Origin: Channallabes apus
Taxonomy: Eukaryota > Chordata > Actinopteri > Siluriformes > Clariidae
Assembly: GCA_030522415.1 (NCBI GenBank)
Contig: CM060124.1
Location: 27,562,954-27,626,953 of the forward strand
Reading direction: 5' to 3'
Length of the DNA stretch: 64,000 nucleotides
Positions 38,901 through 43,319 of this stretch are shown here, piece by piece. Under the pieces are notes generated by a model. The model saw nothing but the letters and a program-made list of their open reading frames with translations, did no database searches and had not been told where the DNA came from. The position numbers and the translations under genes were made by a program. Every line of letters begins with the position of its first letter. Position 1 is the stretch's first letter.

Positions 38901-38971
38901 TCAAACGCAACAACCTAAAAAGCCGACAGAATCGTCTGAAGGAGGCTCTCAAAAAAATTGCCATGTCTTAG
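4519..38971 (+). CDS. mx: interferon-induced Mx GTPase, 11 exons, 5' end missing
   Basis: Dynamin-superfamily GTPase of the interferon response that assembles into rings and restricts viruses, usually in the cytosol. Exons: 4519-4656, 5047-5198, 5355-5493, 5600-5798, 12875-12953, 13040-13162, 31917-32058, 36735-36893, 37350-37447, 37648-37908, 38750-38971. All have AG/GT borders and compatible phases, giving 569 codons plus TAG. The order is: rest of the G domain ([10 protein letters not shown] after the missing LPRGSG, switch motif LIDLPG, nucleotide-binding TKPD), stalk, then GTPase effector domain. Full fish Mx proteins are about 620-635 aa, so about 60 N-terminal residues with the P-loop GDQSSGKS are absent; the exon(s) must lie left of base 1 or are lost. 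There are no stops or frameshifts in the exons. Introns reach 7.1 and 18.8 kb through transposon insertion. Confidence 0.94.
4913..4974. repeat. (ATG)n and (GTA)n trinucleotide runs
   Basis: Two short trinucleotide microsatellites in the Mx intron: an interrupted ATG/GAT run to about 4941, then GTA repeats at 4951-4973. Confidence 0.9.
5047..5198 (+). CDS. mx: Mx exon b: switch II / DLPG exon
   Basis: Acceptor TTTTTAG, donor GAACAG/GTCAAT. Encodes AQNEIAG, then [12 protein letters not shown], which carries the G3 motif, and ends at ...EDIGEQ in phase 0. A decayed duplicate of this exon and its following intron lies at 41213-41440. Confidence 0.94.
5355..5493 (+). CDS. mx: Mx exon c: G domain
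   Basis: Acceptor TTCTTTTAG, donor CTTG/GTCTGT. Encodes [26 protein letters not shown] and [10 protein letters not shown], all strongly Mx-like. It leaves in phase 1, matching the next exon's GC start. Confidence 0.93.
5600..5798 (+). CDS. mx: Mx exon d: TKPD exon
   Basis: Acceptor TATAACAG, donor TTTCAG/GTACAC. Encodes [12 protein letters not shown] (G4 guanine-specificity motif), [11 protein letters not shown] and [11 protein letters not shown], the end of the G domain. It is followed by a 7.1-kb intron filled with transposons. Confidence 0.94.
5799..6519. other. Mx intron, with (CA)n at 6153-6190
   Basis: No coding sequence is visible. About 90 bases near 5965-6055 (CTCAGAAAGACAGGCAGACAT and flanks) recur in the intron at about 13290-13360. 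A CA microsatellite lies at 6153-6190. Confidence 0.75.
6520..7810 (-). mobile_element. Tc1/mariner family 3, decayed and truncated
   Basis: A third, distinct Tc1 family. Minus-strand pieces encode [23 protein letters not shown] and [19 protein letters not shown], the second and third catalytic regions of a DD34E transposase, in several frames (about 7270 to 6937). An N-terminal piece begins at 7800 ([20 protein letters not shown]). The third catalytic residue Glu has changed to Lys (NPIKNLW). The right terminus near 6520 is recognisable, while the other end stops abruptly at about 7810. Confidence 0.85.
7811..8054 (+). promoter_or_regulatory. LTR-like sequence with TATA box, split by the RTE LINE
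   Basis: A GC-richer block with TATAAATAG near 7970, followed after the LINE (from 10410) by a polyadenylation-like AAAATAAAGG near 10475. TATA box and poly(A) signal in one unit resemble an LTR. The sequence on both sides of the LINE is contiguous, as the 17-bp LINE target duplication shows. No TG...CA borders were found, so this is tentative. Confidence 0.35.
8038..10409 (-). mobile_element. RTE-like LINE, 5'-truncated, 17-bp target duplication
   Basis: The element body is 8055-10392 on the minus strand, with its 3' end at the left. The 3' end carries the GGGGTCGCCACAGCGAATCA motif (plus-strand view) typical of fish RTE LINEs. The direct repeat TATGTTTTGAAGAAGTA flanks it at 8038-8054 and 10393-10409. 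The 5' end is truncated within ORF2. Confidence 0.88.
8286..10217 (-). pseudogene. RTE-like ORF2, reverse transcriptase (broken)
   Basis: Fragments in several frames: 10217-10017, 10084-9815, 9805-9596, 9590-9129 and 9110-8286. Recognisable parts are [15 protein letters not shown] (RT finger), [33 protein letters not shown], motif C MFADDI, and the C-terminal KYLGSTV and [10 protein letters not shown] that mark the RTE group. In motif A the plus strand shows two stop codons in place of sense codons between CVFVD and DRVPREELW (about 9110-9135). The element is dead. The plus-strand frames over the same region are shadows. Confidence 0.88.
10955..11916 (-). pseudogene. Tc1 family 2 transposase, copy A (broken)
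   Basis: Pieces from 11916 ([19 protein letters not shown]) through 11515-11291 to 11319-10955 ([24 protein letters not shown]) match the better-preserved copy at 13587-14580. It is interrupted by frameshifts, an in-frame stop after KHIHVLE and the SINE at 11584-11777. Confidence 0.9.
11577..11784 (-). mobile_element. tRNA-headed SINE inserted in Tc1 family 2 copy A
   Basis: The body is 11584-11777, minus strand. The head reads GTAGCTCAGTGGTTAAGGC (A box) and GGTTCAAACCCC (B box), and the 3' tail TAAGTCGCTCTGGATAAGAG. It is flanked by CCATACT at 11577-11583 and 11778-11784. The intact Tc1 copy B has the empty site. A second copy of the SINE is at 32577-32768. Confidence 0.9.
12281..12329. 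repeat. (TA)n microsatellite
   Basis: Pure TA run directly at the end of Tc1 family 2 copy A, ending at ATGCAACAA. Confidence 0.97.
12330..12874. other. Mx intron sequence
   Basis: AT-rich intron preceding exon e. No coding or repeat structure was recognised. Confidence 0.7.
12875..12953 (+). CDS. mx: Mx exon e: start of stalk
   Basis: Acceptor TTTCACAG, donor ATTGAG/GTAAAG. Completes the split Ser codon and encodes [25 protein letters not shown]. Ends in phase 0. Confidence 0.93.
13040..13162 (+). CDS. mx: Mx exon f: stalk
   Basis: Acceptor GTTTTTAG, donor ACTAAT/GTGAGT. 41 codons: [14 protein letters not shown] and [19 protein letters not shown], typical of Mx. The sequence just after the donor is duplicated at about 15064-15165. 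Confidence 0.93.
13370..14965 (-). mobile_element. Tc1/mariner family 2, copy B
   Basis: 1,596 bp between matching ends (AGTGGCTTGCAAAAGTATTC at 13371 and its inverse ending CACTG at 14965), flanked by TA. Copy A at 10519 lies 1.1 kb away in the same orientation. Confidence 0.94.
13587..14580 (-). pseudogene. Tc1 family 2 transposase, copy B (one frameshift)
   Basis: Two overlapping frames: 14580-14149 (143 aa, helix-turn-helix region, [17 protein letters not shown]..., GRPPKPTGR linker) and 14177-13587 (196 aa, catalytic core with [32 protein letters not shown]). The break is a frameshift near 14150-14180, just before the first catalytic Asp. The two pieces together have the usual length of about 335 aa, so this is the best preserved family-2 copy here. 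Confidence 0.92.
14966..16814. other. Mx intron sequence with a local duplication
   Basis: Bases 15064-15165 repeat the start of this same intron (13163-13262): AACTAATAGTAAA, GTGAAATCTCAAATAATGTC and ACATGAATGTGTAAAAAA occur in both. The rest to 16814 holds a short (TG)n near 16475 and no convincing genes. Confidence 0.75.
16815..17655 (+). pseudogene. L2-like ORF2, C-terminal part of reverse transcriptase
   Basis: Open to the natural stop. Starts within the catalytic box ([12 protein letters not shown], the end of a YADD motif) and continues with [51 protein letters not shown] and [14 protein letters not shown], the hallmark C-terminal region of L2/CR1-group LINEs. The endonuclease and most of the RT are missing because of 5' truncation, so it is not functional although the remaining frame is intact. 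Confidence 0.92.
16815..18057 (+). mobile_element. L2-like LINE, left part (interrupted by gypsy element)
   Basis: 5'-truncated LINE whose 3' UTR is split by the gypsy element. It continues at 30114-30476, where the classic fish L2 3' end appears: CCTCTCAAGGTTTCTTCCT, TTGAGACAATG, TTAAAAGCGCTATATAAATA and an ATTGAATTGA tail. The junctions are marked by the ATTTC duplication of the gypsy element. Confidence 0.88.
18058..18925 (+). repeat. gypsy 5' LTR (868 bp)
   Basis: TG...CA termini. By eye it differs from the 3' LTR at roughly 15-20 substitutions plus small indels (for example CTCCGCGTTCACG against CTCCTCACG near 18541), or about 2 percent. The element is therefore not brand-new. Open frames crossing the LTR are not genes. 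Confidence 0.95.
18939..19861 (+). pseudogene. gypsy gag (capsid and zinc knuckle), broken
   Basis: Frame 2 carries the capsid-like region ([52 protein letters not shown]) and a nucleocapsid zinc knuckle [14 protein letters not shown] (CX2CX4HX4C, 19820-19861). It is interrupted by a TAG at 19079-19081 and a TAG at 19760-19762. At the start, ATGACCCAGCAGAC is out of frame with the downstream gag by one base. The protein is not translatable as one product. Confidence 0.9.
19819..20517 (+). pseudogene. gypsy aspartic protease region
   Basis: Frame 1 encodes [12 protein letters not shown], the active-site motif of retroviral-type aspartic proteases, followed by [15 protein letters not shown], the usual end of the gypsy protease domain. 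The shift from the gag frame coincides with a short tandem repeat of CACTGGGCA-like units at 19879-19911. The frame is lost again near 20480, before the RT. Confidence 0.9.
20399..20902 (+). pseudogene. gypsy reverse transcriptase, N-terminal part
   Basis: Frame 2, starting with real homology near 20485 ([11 protein letters not shown]). Shows [47 protein letters not shown] (motif A with the first catalytic Asp) and [13 protein letters not shown]. Coding stops in codon GTA at 20900-20902, where the 6-kb element is inserted; the next codon is at 26934. Confidence 0.93.
21242..21877 (+). repeat. left inverted arm of the 6-kb element
   Basis: Reverse-complementary to 26032-26584 with few differences, for example CCGGGACGAATGCGCGGTTC at about 21624 against its complement near 26264-26283. 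It contains the tRNA-like module at 21393-21463 and about 90 bases (21315-21395) absent from the right arm. Confidence 0.92.
21390..21465 (+). other. tRNA-like module (A and B boxes) in the left arm
   Basis: A box TGGTGTAGCGG at 21401-21411 and B box GGTTCAAATCC at 21445-21455, spaced as in tRNA genes. The flanks do not fold into a full canonical cloverleaf with CCA-compatible ends, so this is a tRNA-derived promoter module, not a tRNA gene. An inverted copy sits at 26453-26508 and a diverged direct copy at 22406-22455. Confidence 0.7.
21878..24067. other. interior of the 6-kb element, left half
   Basis: About 22230-22490 is a diverged direct repeat of the left-arm segment 21255-21480, including the third tRNA-like module. 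A near-perfect hairpin lies at 22623-22683 (AAAATCAGTAGCAGC and its inverse). A (TG)n tract lies at 23878-23922, followed by the small palindrome AGCGGATTTTTCCGCT near 23962. No protein domain was recognised. Confidence 0.7.
24046..24276 (-). CDS. uncharacterised open frame shared with the 60-kb copy (76 aa)
   Basis: Minus-strand frame beginning [15 protein letters not shown] and containing [17 protein letters not shown] and [15 protein letters not shown]. The same frame is kept in the second copy at 60003-60296, where it runs to 97 codons with a different C-terminus (GAVIGYDTLKENL). Preservation of an open frame in two copies hints at coding, possibly the last exon of an element protein, but the copies are too similar overall for that to be strong evidence. 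No family was recognised. Confidence 0.3.
   Translation of the reverse strand: MGVEMLKSLACFCFQVERYLTDSLEQKIYRCDHNPLRPTVPSITDHLRSSLQCMAAILVLQVFLTPFKGLQVPFNI
24068..26036. repeat. core segment duplicated at 60088-62098
   Basis: About 2 kb that is nearly identical to 60088-62098, including GCCTTTGAATGGTG at the left, GT-rich modules, and GTTTACGGTGAACGCAGAGT at the right. The homology stops at GTGATG, exactly where the right inverted arm begins. The core contains (CA)n(TCTA)n at 24716-24757 and (TG)n at 25222-25278. Confidence 0.93.
26032..26584 (-). repeat. right inverted arm of the 6-kb element
   Basis: Inverse of 21242-21877, with a deletion of about 90 bases beside the tRNA-like module. 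Outside it, the terminal 350 bases on each side share only the 18-bp TIR. Confidence 0.92.
26934..27884 (+). pseudogene. gypsy reverse transcriptase C-terminal part and RNase H
   Basis: Continues the [13 protein letters not shown] (catalytic YLDD), [37 protein letters not shown], then the RNase H region [36 protein letters not shown] and [17 protein letters not shown]. It ends at TAG 27882-27884, within the spacer before integrase, where the frame would normally remain open. A frameshift follows near 27921. Confidence 0.93.
27925..29230 (+). pseudogene. gypsy integrase with chromodomain
   Basis: The frame is open from the zinc-binding HHCC region ([20 protein letters not shown]) through the catalytic core: [17 protein letters not shown] (Asp), [15 protein letters not shown] (Asp) and [12 protein letters not shown] (Glu). 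It continues through the GPY/F-like C-terminal domain and a chromodomain ([28 protein letters not shown]). It runs into the polypurine tract and 3' LTR. This stretch is undamaged, but the upstream breaks mean it cannot be made from a normal polyprotein. Confidence 0.94.
29231..29244 (+). other. gypsy polypurine tract
   Basis: AG13 run three to four bases upstream of the 3' LTR, the expected primer site for plus-strand DNA synthesis. Confidence 0.85.
29249..30113 (+). repeat. gypsy 3' LTR (865 bp)
   Basis: Same LTR as 18058-18925, TGTCATGAG...CCGTGACA, followed by ATTTC, the target duplication, and then the resumed LINE 3' UTR. Confidence 0.95.
30114..30476 (+). mobile_element. L2-like LINE, right part (3' UTR and tail)
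   Basis: Continuation of the LINE interrupted at 18057: CCTCTCAAGGTTTCTTCCT, GTGAAGCTGCTTTGAGACAA, TTAAAAGCGCTATATAAATA and a short ATTGAATTGA tail. A second, independent copy of this 3' end is at 55709-56526. Confidence 0.9.
30477..31315. other. Mx intron sequence
   Basis: No gene or repeat was recognised. Confidence 0.65.
31316..31510 (+). mobile_element. SINE with RTE-type tail (5' part degenerate)
   Basis: Starts near a B-box-like GGTTCGATTC and runs through GCCAGCCACTGGATGCAGTG, GGTTGTGTCAGGAAGGGCAT and GACCCCTTGCCGGGAGCAGC to AAAGACCAACAACAAC. The better-preserved copy at 41651-41891 shows a full tRNA-like head. A third copy is at 44284-44482. Confidence 0.75.
31917..32058 (+). CDS. 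mx: Mx exon g: stalk
   Basis: Acceptor TTTTTTCTAG, donor GAAAT/GTGAGT. Encodes [36 protein letters not shown]. Follows an 18.8-kb intron and ends in phase 1, matching exon h. Confidence 0.93.
32577..32768 (-). mobile_element. tRNA-headed SINE, second copy
   Basis: Same family as the SINE at 11584-11777: minus-strand A box GTAGCTCAGTGGTTAAGGC, B box GGTTCAAACCCC and the AAGTCGCTCTGGATAAG tail. CTGTTA may be a short target duplication, but this is weak. Confidence 0.85.
32923..34538 (+). mobile_element. Tc1/mariner family 1, copy 2 (complete, 1,616 bp)
   Basis: TA-flanked element with about 210-bp IR/DR inverted repeats: outer repeat CAGTGGTGTGAAAAACTATT and an inner AAAAAGTGATTGCCCCCC at 33122-33139. 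The extreme right outer repeat has lost 4 bases compared with copy 3 (CAAATAGTCACACC against CAAATAGTTTTTCACACC), which may impair transposase binding. It lies in an Mx intron, in the same direction as the gene. Confidence 0.95.
33302..34324 (+). CDS. Tc1-like transposase, family 1, copy 2 (340 aa, open)
   Basis: Complete DD34E transposase: helix-turn-helix region (1-110), first catalytic residue in [11 protein letters not shown] (D153), second in [11 protein letters not shown] (D244), third in [11 protein letters not shown] (E279), with 34 residues between the last two. Compared with the other copies, the conserved SGRPTKI linker reads SCRPTKI (Gly59Cys), and KDEWAK reads KDEGAK. It has no stop or frameshift and the element ends are almost complete, so it is the most complete copy in the window. 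These substitutions at conserved positions make present activity doubtful. Confidence 0.95.
   Translation: MPRSKEIQEQMRTKVIEIYQSGKGYKAISKALGLQQTTVRAIIHKWQKHGTVVNLPRSCRPTKITPRAQRQLIREATKVPRTTSKELQASLASIKVSVLDSTIRKRLGKNGLHGRFPRRKPLLSKKNIKVRLNFAKKHFNDCQDFWENTLWTDETKVELFGRCVSRYIWCKSNTAFQKKNIIPTVKYGGGIVMVWGCFADSGPGRLAVIDGTMNSTVYQKILKENVRPSVRQLKLKRSWVLQQDNDPKHTSKSTSEWLKKNKMQTLEWPSQSPDLNPIEMLWHDLKKAVHARKPSNKAELQQFCKDEGAKIPPECCKRLVASYRKSLIAVIAAKGGPTSY
34597..34645 (+). mobile_element. 3' fragment of the RTE-tailed SINE
   Basis: GACCCATTGCTGGGAGCAGC and AAAGACCAACAACAA match the 3' end of the SINE at 31316-31510. The fragment is only about 50 bp. Confidence 0.6.
34956..35071. repeat. short palindrome (about 31-bp arms)
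   Basis: AAAAGTTAACTTTAGTCATA at 34956 is inverted at 35041-35071 with one or two mismatches, around a 54-base loop. This is probably a small foldback element or a remnant of inverted repeats. Confidence 0.7.
35384..36099. mobile_element. non-autonomous hAT-like element (716 bp)
   Basis: Inverted ends AGGCTACGTTTACACTGCCA and its complement TGGCAGTGTAAACGTAGCCT. The interior has repeated ATCGGAT/ATCCGAT words near both ends, in the manner of hAT subterminal repeats. It has no transposase. An exact 8-bp duplication is not visible. Confidence 0.75.
36735..36893 (+). CDS. mx: Mx exon h: stalk
   Basis: Acceptor CATTCTAG, donor TCTCAG/GTATAT. Encodes [30 protein letters not shown] and [12 protein letters not shown], with the G of the next Glu codon. 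The preceding 600 bases contain no recognised features. Confidence 0.93.
37350..37447 (+). CDS. mx: Mx exon i: stalk
   Basis: Acceptor GTTTACAG, donor GTAAAG/GTAGGT. Encodes [33 protein letters not shown]. Phase 0 at the end. Confidence 0.93.
37648..37908 (+). CDS. mx: Mx exon j: stalk to GED
   Basis: Acceptor GTTCTTCTAG, donor TACAGA/GTAAGT. 87 codons including [15 protein letters not shown], the variable loop-4 region ([18 protein letters not shown]) and the start of the GTPase effector domain ([18 protein letters not shown]). Confidence 0.94.
37909..38749. other. Mx intron sequence
   Basis: Last Mx intron. No repeat or gene was recognised. Confidence 0.7.
38750..38971 (+). CDS. mx: Mx exon k: GED and stop codon
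   Basis: Acceptor TGTGTCTAG. 73 codons and [51 protein letters not shown]. This is the normal Mx C-terminus. Confidence 0.95.
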   Translation: MASRRLADQVPMLIRYIMLQESAGQLQRDMLQLMRHNDIDVLLEETDDIHIKRNNLKSRQNRLKEALKKIAMS

Positions 38972-38988
38972 ACTTAAATGTCAGTGCA

Positions 38989-38994
38989 AATAAA
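38989..38994 (+). terminator. possible Mx polyadenylation signal
   Basis: AATAAA 18 bases after the stop codon, immediately before a long TA tract. It would give a very short 3' UTR; another AATAAA is at about 39623. Confidence 0.45.
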
Positions 38995-38996
38995 CA

Positions 38997-39000
<4 letters not shown>

Positions 39001-39086
<86 letters not shown>
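39001..39086. repeat. (TA)n microsatellite
   Basis: About 85 bases of pure TA just after the Mx stop codon. Confidence 0.97.
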
Positions 39087-39089
<3 letters not shown>

Positions 39090-39423
39090 CGATATATATA
39101 ACCCTAACCTTTGTGATTAATTTTTCTATGAACCATACAAACAAACAAACAAACAAAAAAAACAATAGACATTATCACATTAGGGGTACCTAAATTATTT
39201 TACTTTACTAACATTATGGATGTGACTTACTTTTACATTTACCATCTTCTGGATTTTATATGATTTGGAGTCTAGATTTGGATATTTTACATTTTGCATT
39301 GAAAAGACAAGATGTAGTCAGTCAAATATAAGAGTGTTGGATGTATAAAAACATATGGTATGAATGAAACTCAGTTTCTTCACATTAAACCAATGTATAT
39401 ATTTGAATTAAGTAAATTCAGGC

Positions 39424-39521
39424 ACAACATGCAAACTCCACACCCACAGACAGGAATCGAACACGTGACCATGAAGGTGTGAGGCCACAGTTCTAACCAC
39501 TACACCACTGTACCACCAGAT
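39424..39521 (-). mobile_element. mermaid-like SINE head (fragment)
   Basis: On the minus strand: GTGGTGTAGTGGTTAGAACT (A box), GTGTTCGATTCC (B box) and GGAGTTTGCATG, matching the head of the SINE at 1635-2007. It is about 98 bp and 3'-truncated. Confidence 0.8.
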
Positions 39522-40401
39522 TACGACATAAATAACCTAATTTTAATGAGTACTTACAGTACCTAAATGATATGTTGAAAAGCAGAAAATTTTTTCCTGA
39601 ATTTTTAGTTGTGTAACTAAAAAATAAAGTTTGTAACAAACTTTTGTAATAGTATTAAAGTGTTCCATCCTATTTCTGGGTTATGTTGTTATTATTAGTG
39701 CATTGTTATTCTTTAACACTGGCTGTCCAATTTTTATTTTATTTTACTTTTATTTTACTAACTTATGTAACGGGTTTGACCCTATGTGCACGGGCGGCAT
39801 CATAAAGCATGGACACGAGGTAAGGTCTTACGGGAAAAAGTATAATTTATTTAGGAAAAATGGGGAAGGAAAGGATTAAAGGAGGGAGGATGGAAAGGAA
39901 AGGAAAGAAAGTGCACGTGCCGGTCCTAGCTGACATGAGATAGATGGTGAGGGGTAATGTGGCAGAACAGAGCACGCTCCCTCAACGATTATTTTCCCGC
40001 TCTCGATGGCCAGCCTGGCCCCTCACAGCTTTATACTCACAGCTCTGATGTGAAAAGCTAAAATCTATCGATTTGCACACATAGACAATACTCAGAACAC
40101 CTGTGTTTTGAATTCGAAGTTGCAGATTAATAGTGACAAATGTGTAAAGTCTCATTCACATAAACAAAATGACAGGCACAATTGTGTACTACACATTTAT
40201 CTTTGTGCTTTACTTCAGTTTCGCTGTACAACCACAATATCACAACCTCTCAGATCTGGCAGTACAACCTCAAATACCAGCGGTCTGACTTTCGCTACTC
40301 ATTTTGCGATATTCCTGTAGCAAAACTCACTTGTGCACTTGTAAACGCGAACTTGAGAGAGCAGAGTCAGGGGCGGGGCTGGGGTGGGAATGAAGTCATT
40401 T
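39522..40401. other. intergenic sequence downstream of Mx
   Basis: No gene was recognised. An A/G-rich block (GGAAAGGA repeats) lies at about 39862-39912. Confidence 0.6.
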
Positions 40402-40758
40402 TATTGGTCGATGCCTCACCAATGAACAACGCCATTGAAGCCAGCCAATGAAGTGTGATGTTTTGTGCGCGATGACGTCACAGACTACACAGAGCAGCTC
40501 GCCGTTTCTGTGGTGGTGGTCGATGGATTGCGATAGTGTAATCAAACAATCCGACGTCATTGCGCACAAAACGTCCCACTTCATTGGCTGGCTCCAACCA
40601 ATTAAACAACATTGCTGCGCTTTTACTGGTAGATAAAACTAATGAAATTTCATAAAAATATTTTCCAAGCATTTAAAAACAAATAGCTGATACATATGCA
40701 TACAAATGTTTGCATTGTGGCTGGCTGACATTGTTCATTGGTGAGGCATCGATGTGAG
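40402..40758. mobile_element. nested foldback palindrome with CRE-like site
   Basis: Two sets of inverted arms. The outer set is GATGCCTCACCAATGAACAA at 40410 against its inverse at about 40732-40751. The inner set is CAGCCAATGAAGTGTGATGT at about 40441 against an imperfect inverse ending near 40592, each arm about 40 bp. TGACGTCA (perfect CRE/ATF site) lies in the inner left arm at about 40474. It has no coding capacity and resembles a foldback MITE. Confidence 0.75.
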
Positions 40759-41212
40759 GTTCTCACATTCAAATTTGCAAGCTCTTGGGTTTTGCTACTG
40801 TTTTACCTTCATATTCCCGGCTGGTAACGGGGGCCTTAACGCAACCCTCCTCGCAGCCTTTTTCCTCTTCGGCGTCGGGTACACGAAGGCGGGCTTGGCG
40901 CGGGAGTTTGCGCAGCACTTTCTCATGCTGGATCAAAGGGGGGAATTCCAGTGTCCTTTTTTAAAAGTCCCTGGGGCGCATCATATCGGACTTCCCGGAC
41001 TTCGGACTAAAACTCCATGCCTTGCTTTTATAATGTGGAGCTAGCCCGAGATAGGCGGCTCCATCCATTTGCATACCTGCAGAATGGGGTGTCGCCTATC
41101 TAGGAAGCCTAATAGCGATAATAGATTTGGGCACACGCCCATCGCAGGTGCAGTCCATGACACTTGACTACAGTAATATAATTTAATTGTTTTAATTATC
41201 ATGTCCTTTTAG

Positions 41213-41330
41213 CACAGAATGAAATAGCTGGGGTATGGGGATCAGTGAAAAACTCATCAGACCTTAAGGTTCCTGACCTCATGATCATTAATCTGCCTGG
41301 TATTATGTATGTGCCAGTAAAAGGATAATT
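41213..41330 (+). pseudogene. Mx exon b relic
   Basis: Follows an acceptor-like CCTTTTAG. Reads AQNEIAG, VPDLMIINLPGI, VPVKG and then a stop. It matches exon b at 5047-5198 but with internal loss, and the G3 Asp is changed (INLPG for IDLPG). The 100 bases after it also match the intron after exon b (GTGGTATACTGA, GATAAAATATAA). It is therefore a genomic duplication, not a retrocopy. Confidence 0.85.
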
Positions 41331-41449
41331 TAATTAACCATATTTCTTTTGTGGTATACTGAATAAATATGACATTACAAAAACATTGTAAACCTACAGT
41401 AACATAGATAAAATATAAATTAGCAAAATAACTGATAAAATATAGTTGC

Positions 41450-42250
41450 AAGCAACGATGAGCGGCCCAAGCACCCTGCAGTATCGCCACCAGAAGGACA
41501 GCAGGCACAGTGGGCACATGCCTTTAAAGGGGATATCCCAATACCATTATGATGTAATAAAAAAAAAACTTTATGTTAAGACCTCCAAAAAGCCCCAGAT
41601 GCTGGAAAAAAGCATCACACTATAATGGCACTCAAAGTGATGTCACTGAAGATGTTTTTGTTGGTCTTTCGGCTGCTCCCGGCAAGGGGCTGCCACAGTG
41701 CACCATCCAGTCTGAACATACAAGTTGGCAGAGGTTTTATGCCAGATGCCCTTCCTGATGCCACCCTCCCATTTAATCCGAGCTTGAGACCGGCACTTCA
41801 TCAAGTGGCTGGGGTTTGGGCACTGGCTGGGAATCAACCCCGGGTCTTCCGCATGGTGGGCTAAACACCTACCACTGAGCCACCAATGCCCTCACTGAAT
41901 ATAATGTCACACAAAAACTTTTCAGCATAAGTTTAAGGCATTTTGAGGCCATTTGAGATATCAAAAATCCTTCCACAATTTTGCATCCTCAGTGTCTTTA
42001 GATCACATAAGCCTGGTTTGTTGGCGATAGTATAAATTCCCTAGGGGGTAGTATATCAAATTTCATCTGTGCCTTTTGCCAATGACACAAAATAACTGAC
42101 TTCCTGCTGAGTTGAGCCCATCACATGCAATGCGAAAGTTGTTCAGCTCAATGAGCTTTAAATGTGTACCGGGTTTCATGGGCATATGTCTTTTTTATGT
42201 CACACTGGGGGAAATGAGATGACAACAGTTCATCTCAGCTCATTTTTAAA
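41450..42250. repeat. dispersed fish repeat interrupted by a SINE
   Basis: Begins near GCAAGCAACGATGAGCGGCC and resumes after the SINE. The composition recalls a common teleost repeat (GGCCCAAGCACC...). I have no family name and the borders are uncertain. Confidence 0.35.
41643..41899 (-). mobile_element. tRNA-headed SINE with RTE-type tail, 8-bp duplication
   Basis: The body is 41651-41891, minus strand: GGTGGCTCAGTGGTAGGTG (A box), GGGTTGATTCCC (B box), then GCCCAAACCCCAGCCACTTG and the tail GCCGGGAGCAGCCGAAAGAC. TCACTGAA is duplicated at 41643-41650 and 41892-41899. This is the best copy of the family also seen at 31316 and 44284. Confidence 0.88.
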
Positions 42251-42926
42251 AATGGTTAATAATATTTTAATTTAAAATCAATAAAAGAACAAGAAGCATC
42301 AGGTATTGTCCAGGTATTTTACTGACCTAAAGTTTTTAAATAATTTTTGTGTGTTTTAGTTGTTAGGGTATTCTTACATAAAAAAAAAAGATAATCACTT
42401 GAACCAACTTCATAAATGGGCTGTGACTACTAATCGCTTTCACTAACAGGAACGTCTAACTTGACCCAAGAGATGAATAATGAACTGAACCACCAACTGT
42501 AATGGGAAAAAAAAAAAAACCTTGGGATAAGTCAACATTAGAGAAATATAATTAATTGAGTCCACAACCTCTGCTACTTGAGAATATTTGTACTATCGAT
42601 AAGTTGAGTCACCTTAAGATTTTGAACTGTGTACTAGTTTAAATAAAAAAAAACTATTTAAAATAATTATTTTGGCCAGACATTTCTCTATAAGGTGAAT
42701 AATCATTAAAAAACTAAACAAAAAAAAAACAGTGCAACTTGTTACTAAACTGTTTTGAGGCACCTTTCTTGTTTTTAACAATATATTACTACTCTTTAAT
42801 ACGGTACAGCTACGCTAAATTGGTAGTAATAGAGAAAACATTCAATTAAACACATTTTAAGGTTCAGTAAGTCTAGCTGGTCATACAGGACCAGAGCTCA
42901 ACCTTGCTCTTCTTGGTTTCATTAGG

Positions 42927-43229
42927 CAATGTGAATTTCTTTCTTTCTTTTTTTTCCTGTTTTGAATCACACACTTGAGCAACTTAAGTAGATCATCCCC
43001 TGATTTGGGTGTGTATTCCAGCAATTAATTTCCACATTCCAGACAGGTTAAAGTAGACTCCATCCTTTTGTTGAGTCGAGAAAGGAGTTGATTCTTCAGC
43101 TGAACACCTTAAACTCTTGAACTATAATTTGCCTTACATACTATTTAGATTACAAGGAGCCTTGAGAAGAAGCATGATAGACGAAATTAACTTTCTTCCT
43201 TGATACAGTAGTATTTGACTTGTTTTATC
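42927..43229 (+). other. duplicated Mx-upstream-like segment
   Basis: About 250 bases similar to 56633-56880 (shared words: CCCTGATTTGGGTGTGTA, TTAATTTCCACATTCC, GAGAAAGGAGT, GATTCTTCA). Here it lies directly upstream of the Mx P-loop relic, so both copies are probably 5' regions of duplicated Mx genes. No convincing interferon response element was found. Confidence 0.6.
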
Positions 43230-43319
43230 ATGGCCAACTCACTTATTGCCATGATCGGAGACCAGAGCTCAGGGAAGACCTTAGTGCTGGAGGCGCTGCC
43301 TGGAGTCACGCTTCCCCAT
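43230..43319 (+). pseudogene. Mx P-loop exon relic
   Basis: Reads [26 protein letters not shown]: the GTP-binding P-loop of Mx ([20 protein letters not shown] in the family) with changes SS to TL after the Lys, and LPRGS lost. It lies 4.3 kb downstream of the end of the intact gene and downstream of a relic of a later exon (41213), so it cannot be that gene's first exon. Confidence 0.85.

Noticed and set aside
42945..42960. Interferon response element upstream of the Mx relic
   Set aside because: The TTTC-rich run does not match the GAAANNGAAA spacing; it is a pyrimidine tract.
43230..43319. The missing P-loop exon of the intact Mx gene
   Set aside because: It lies downstream of that gene's stop codon, lacks LPRGS and has changed residues after the P-loop Lys.
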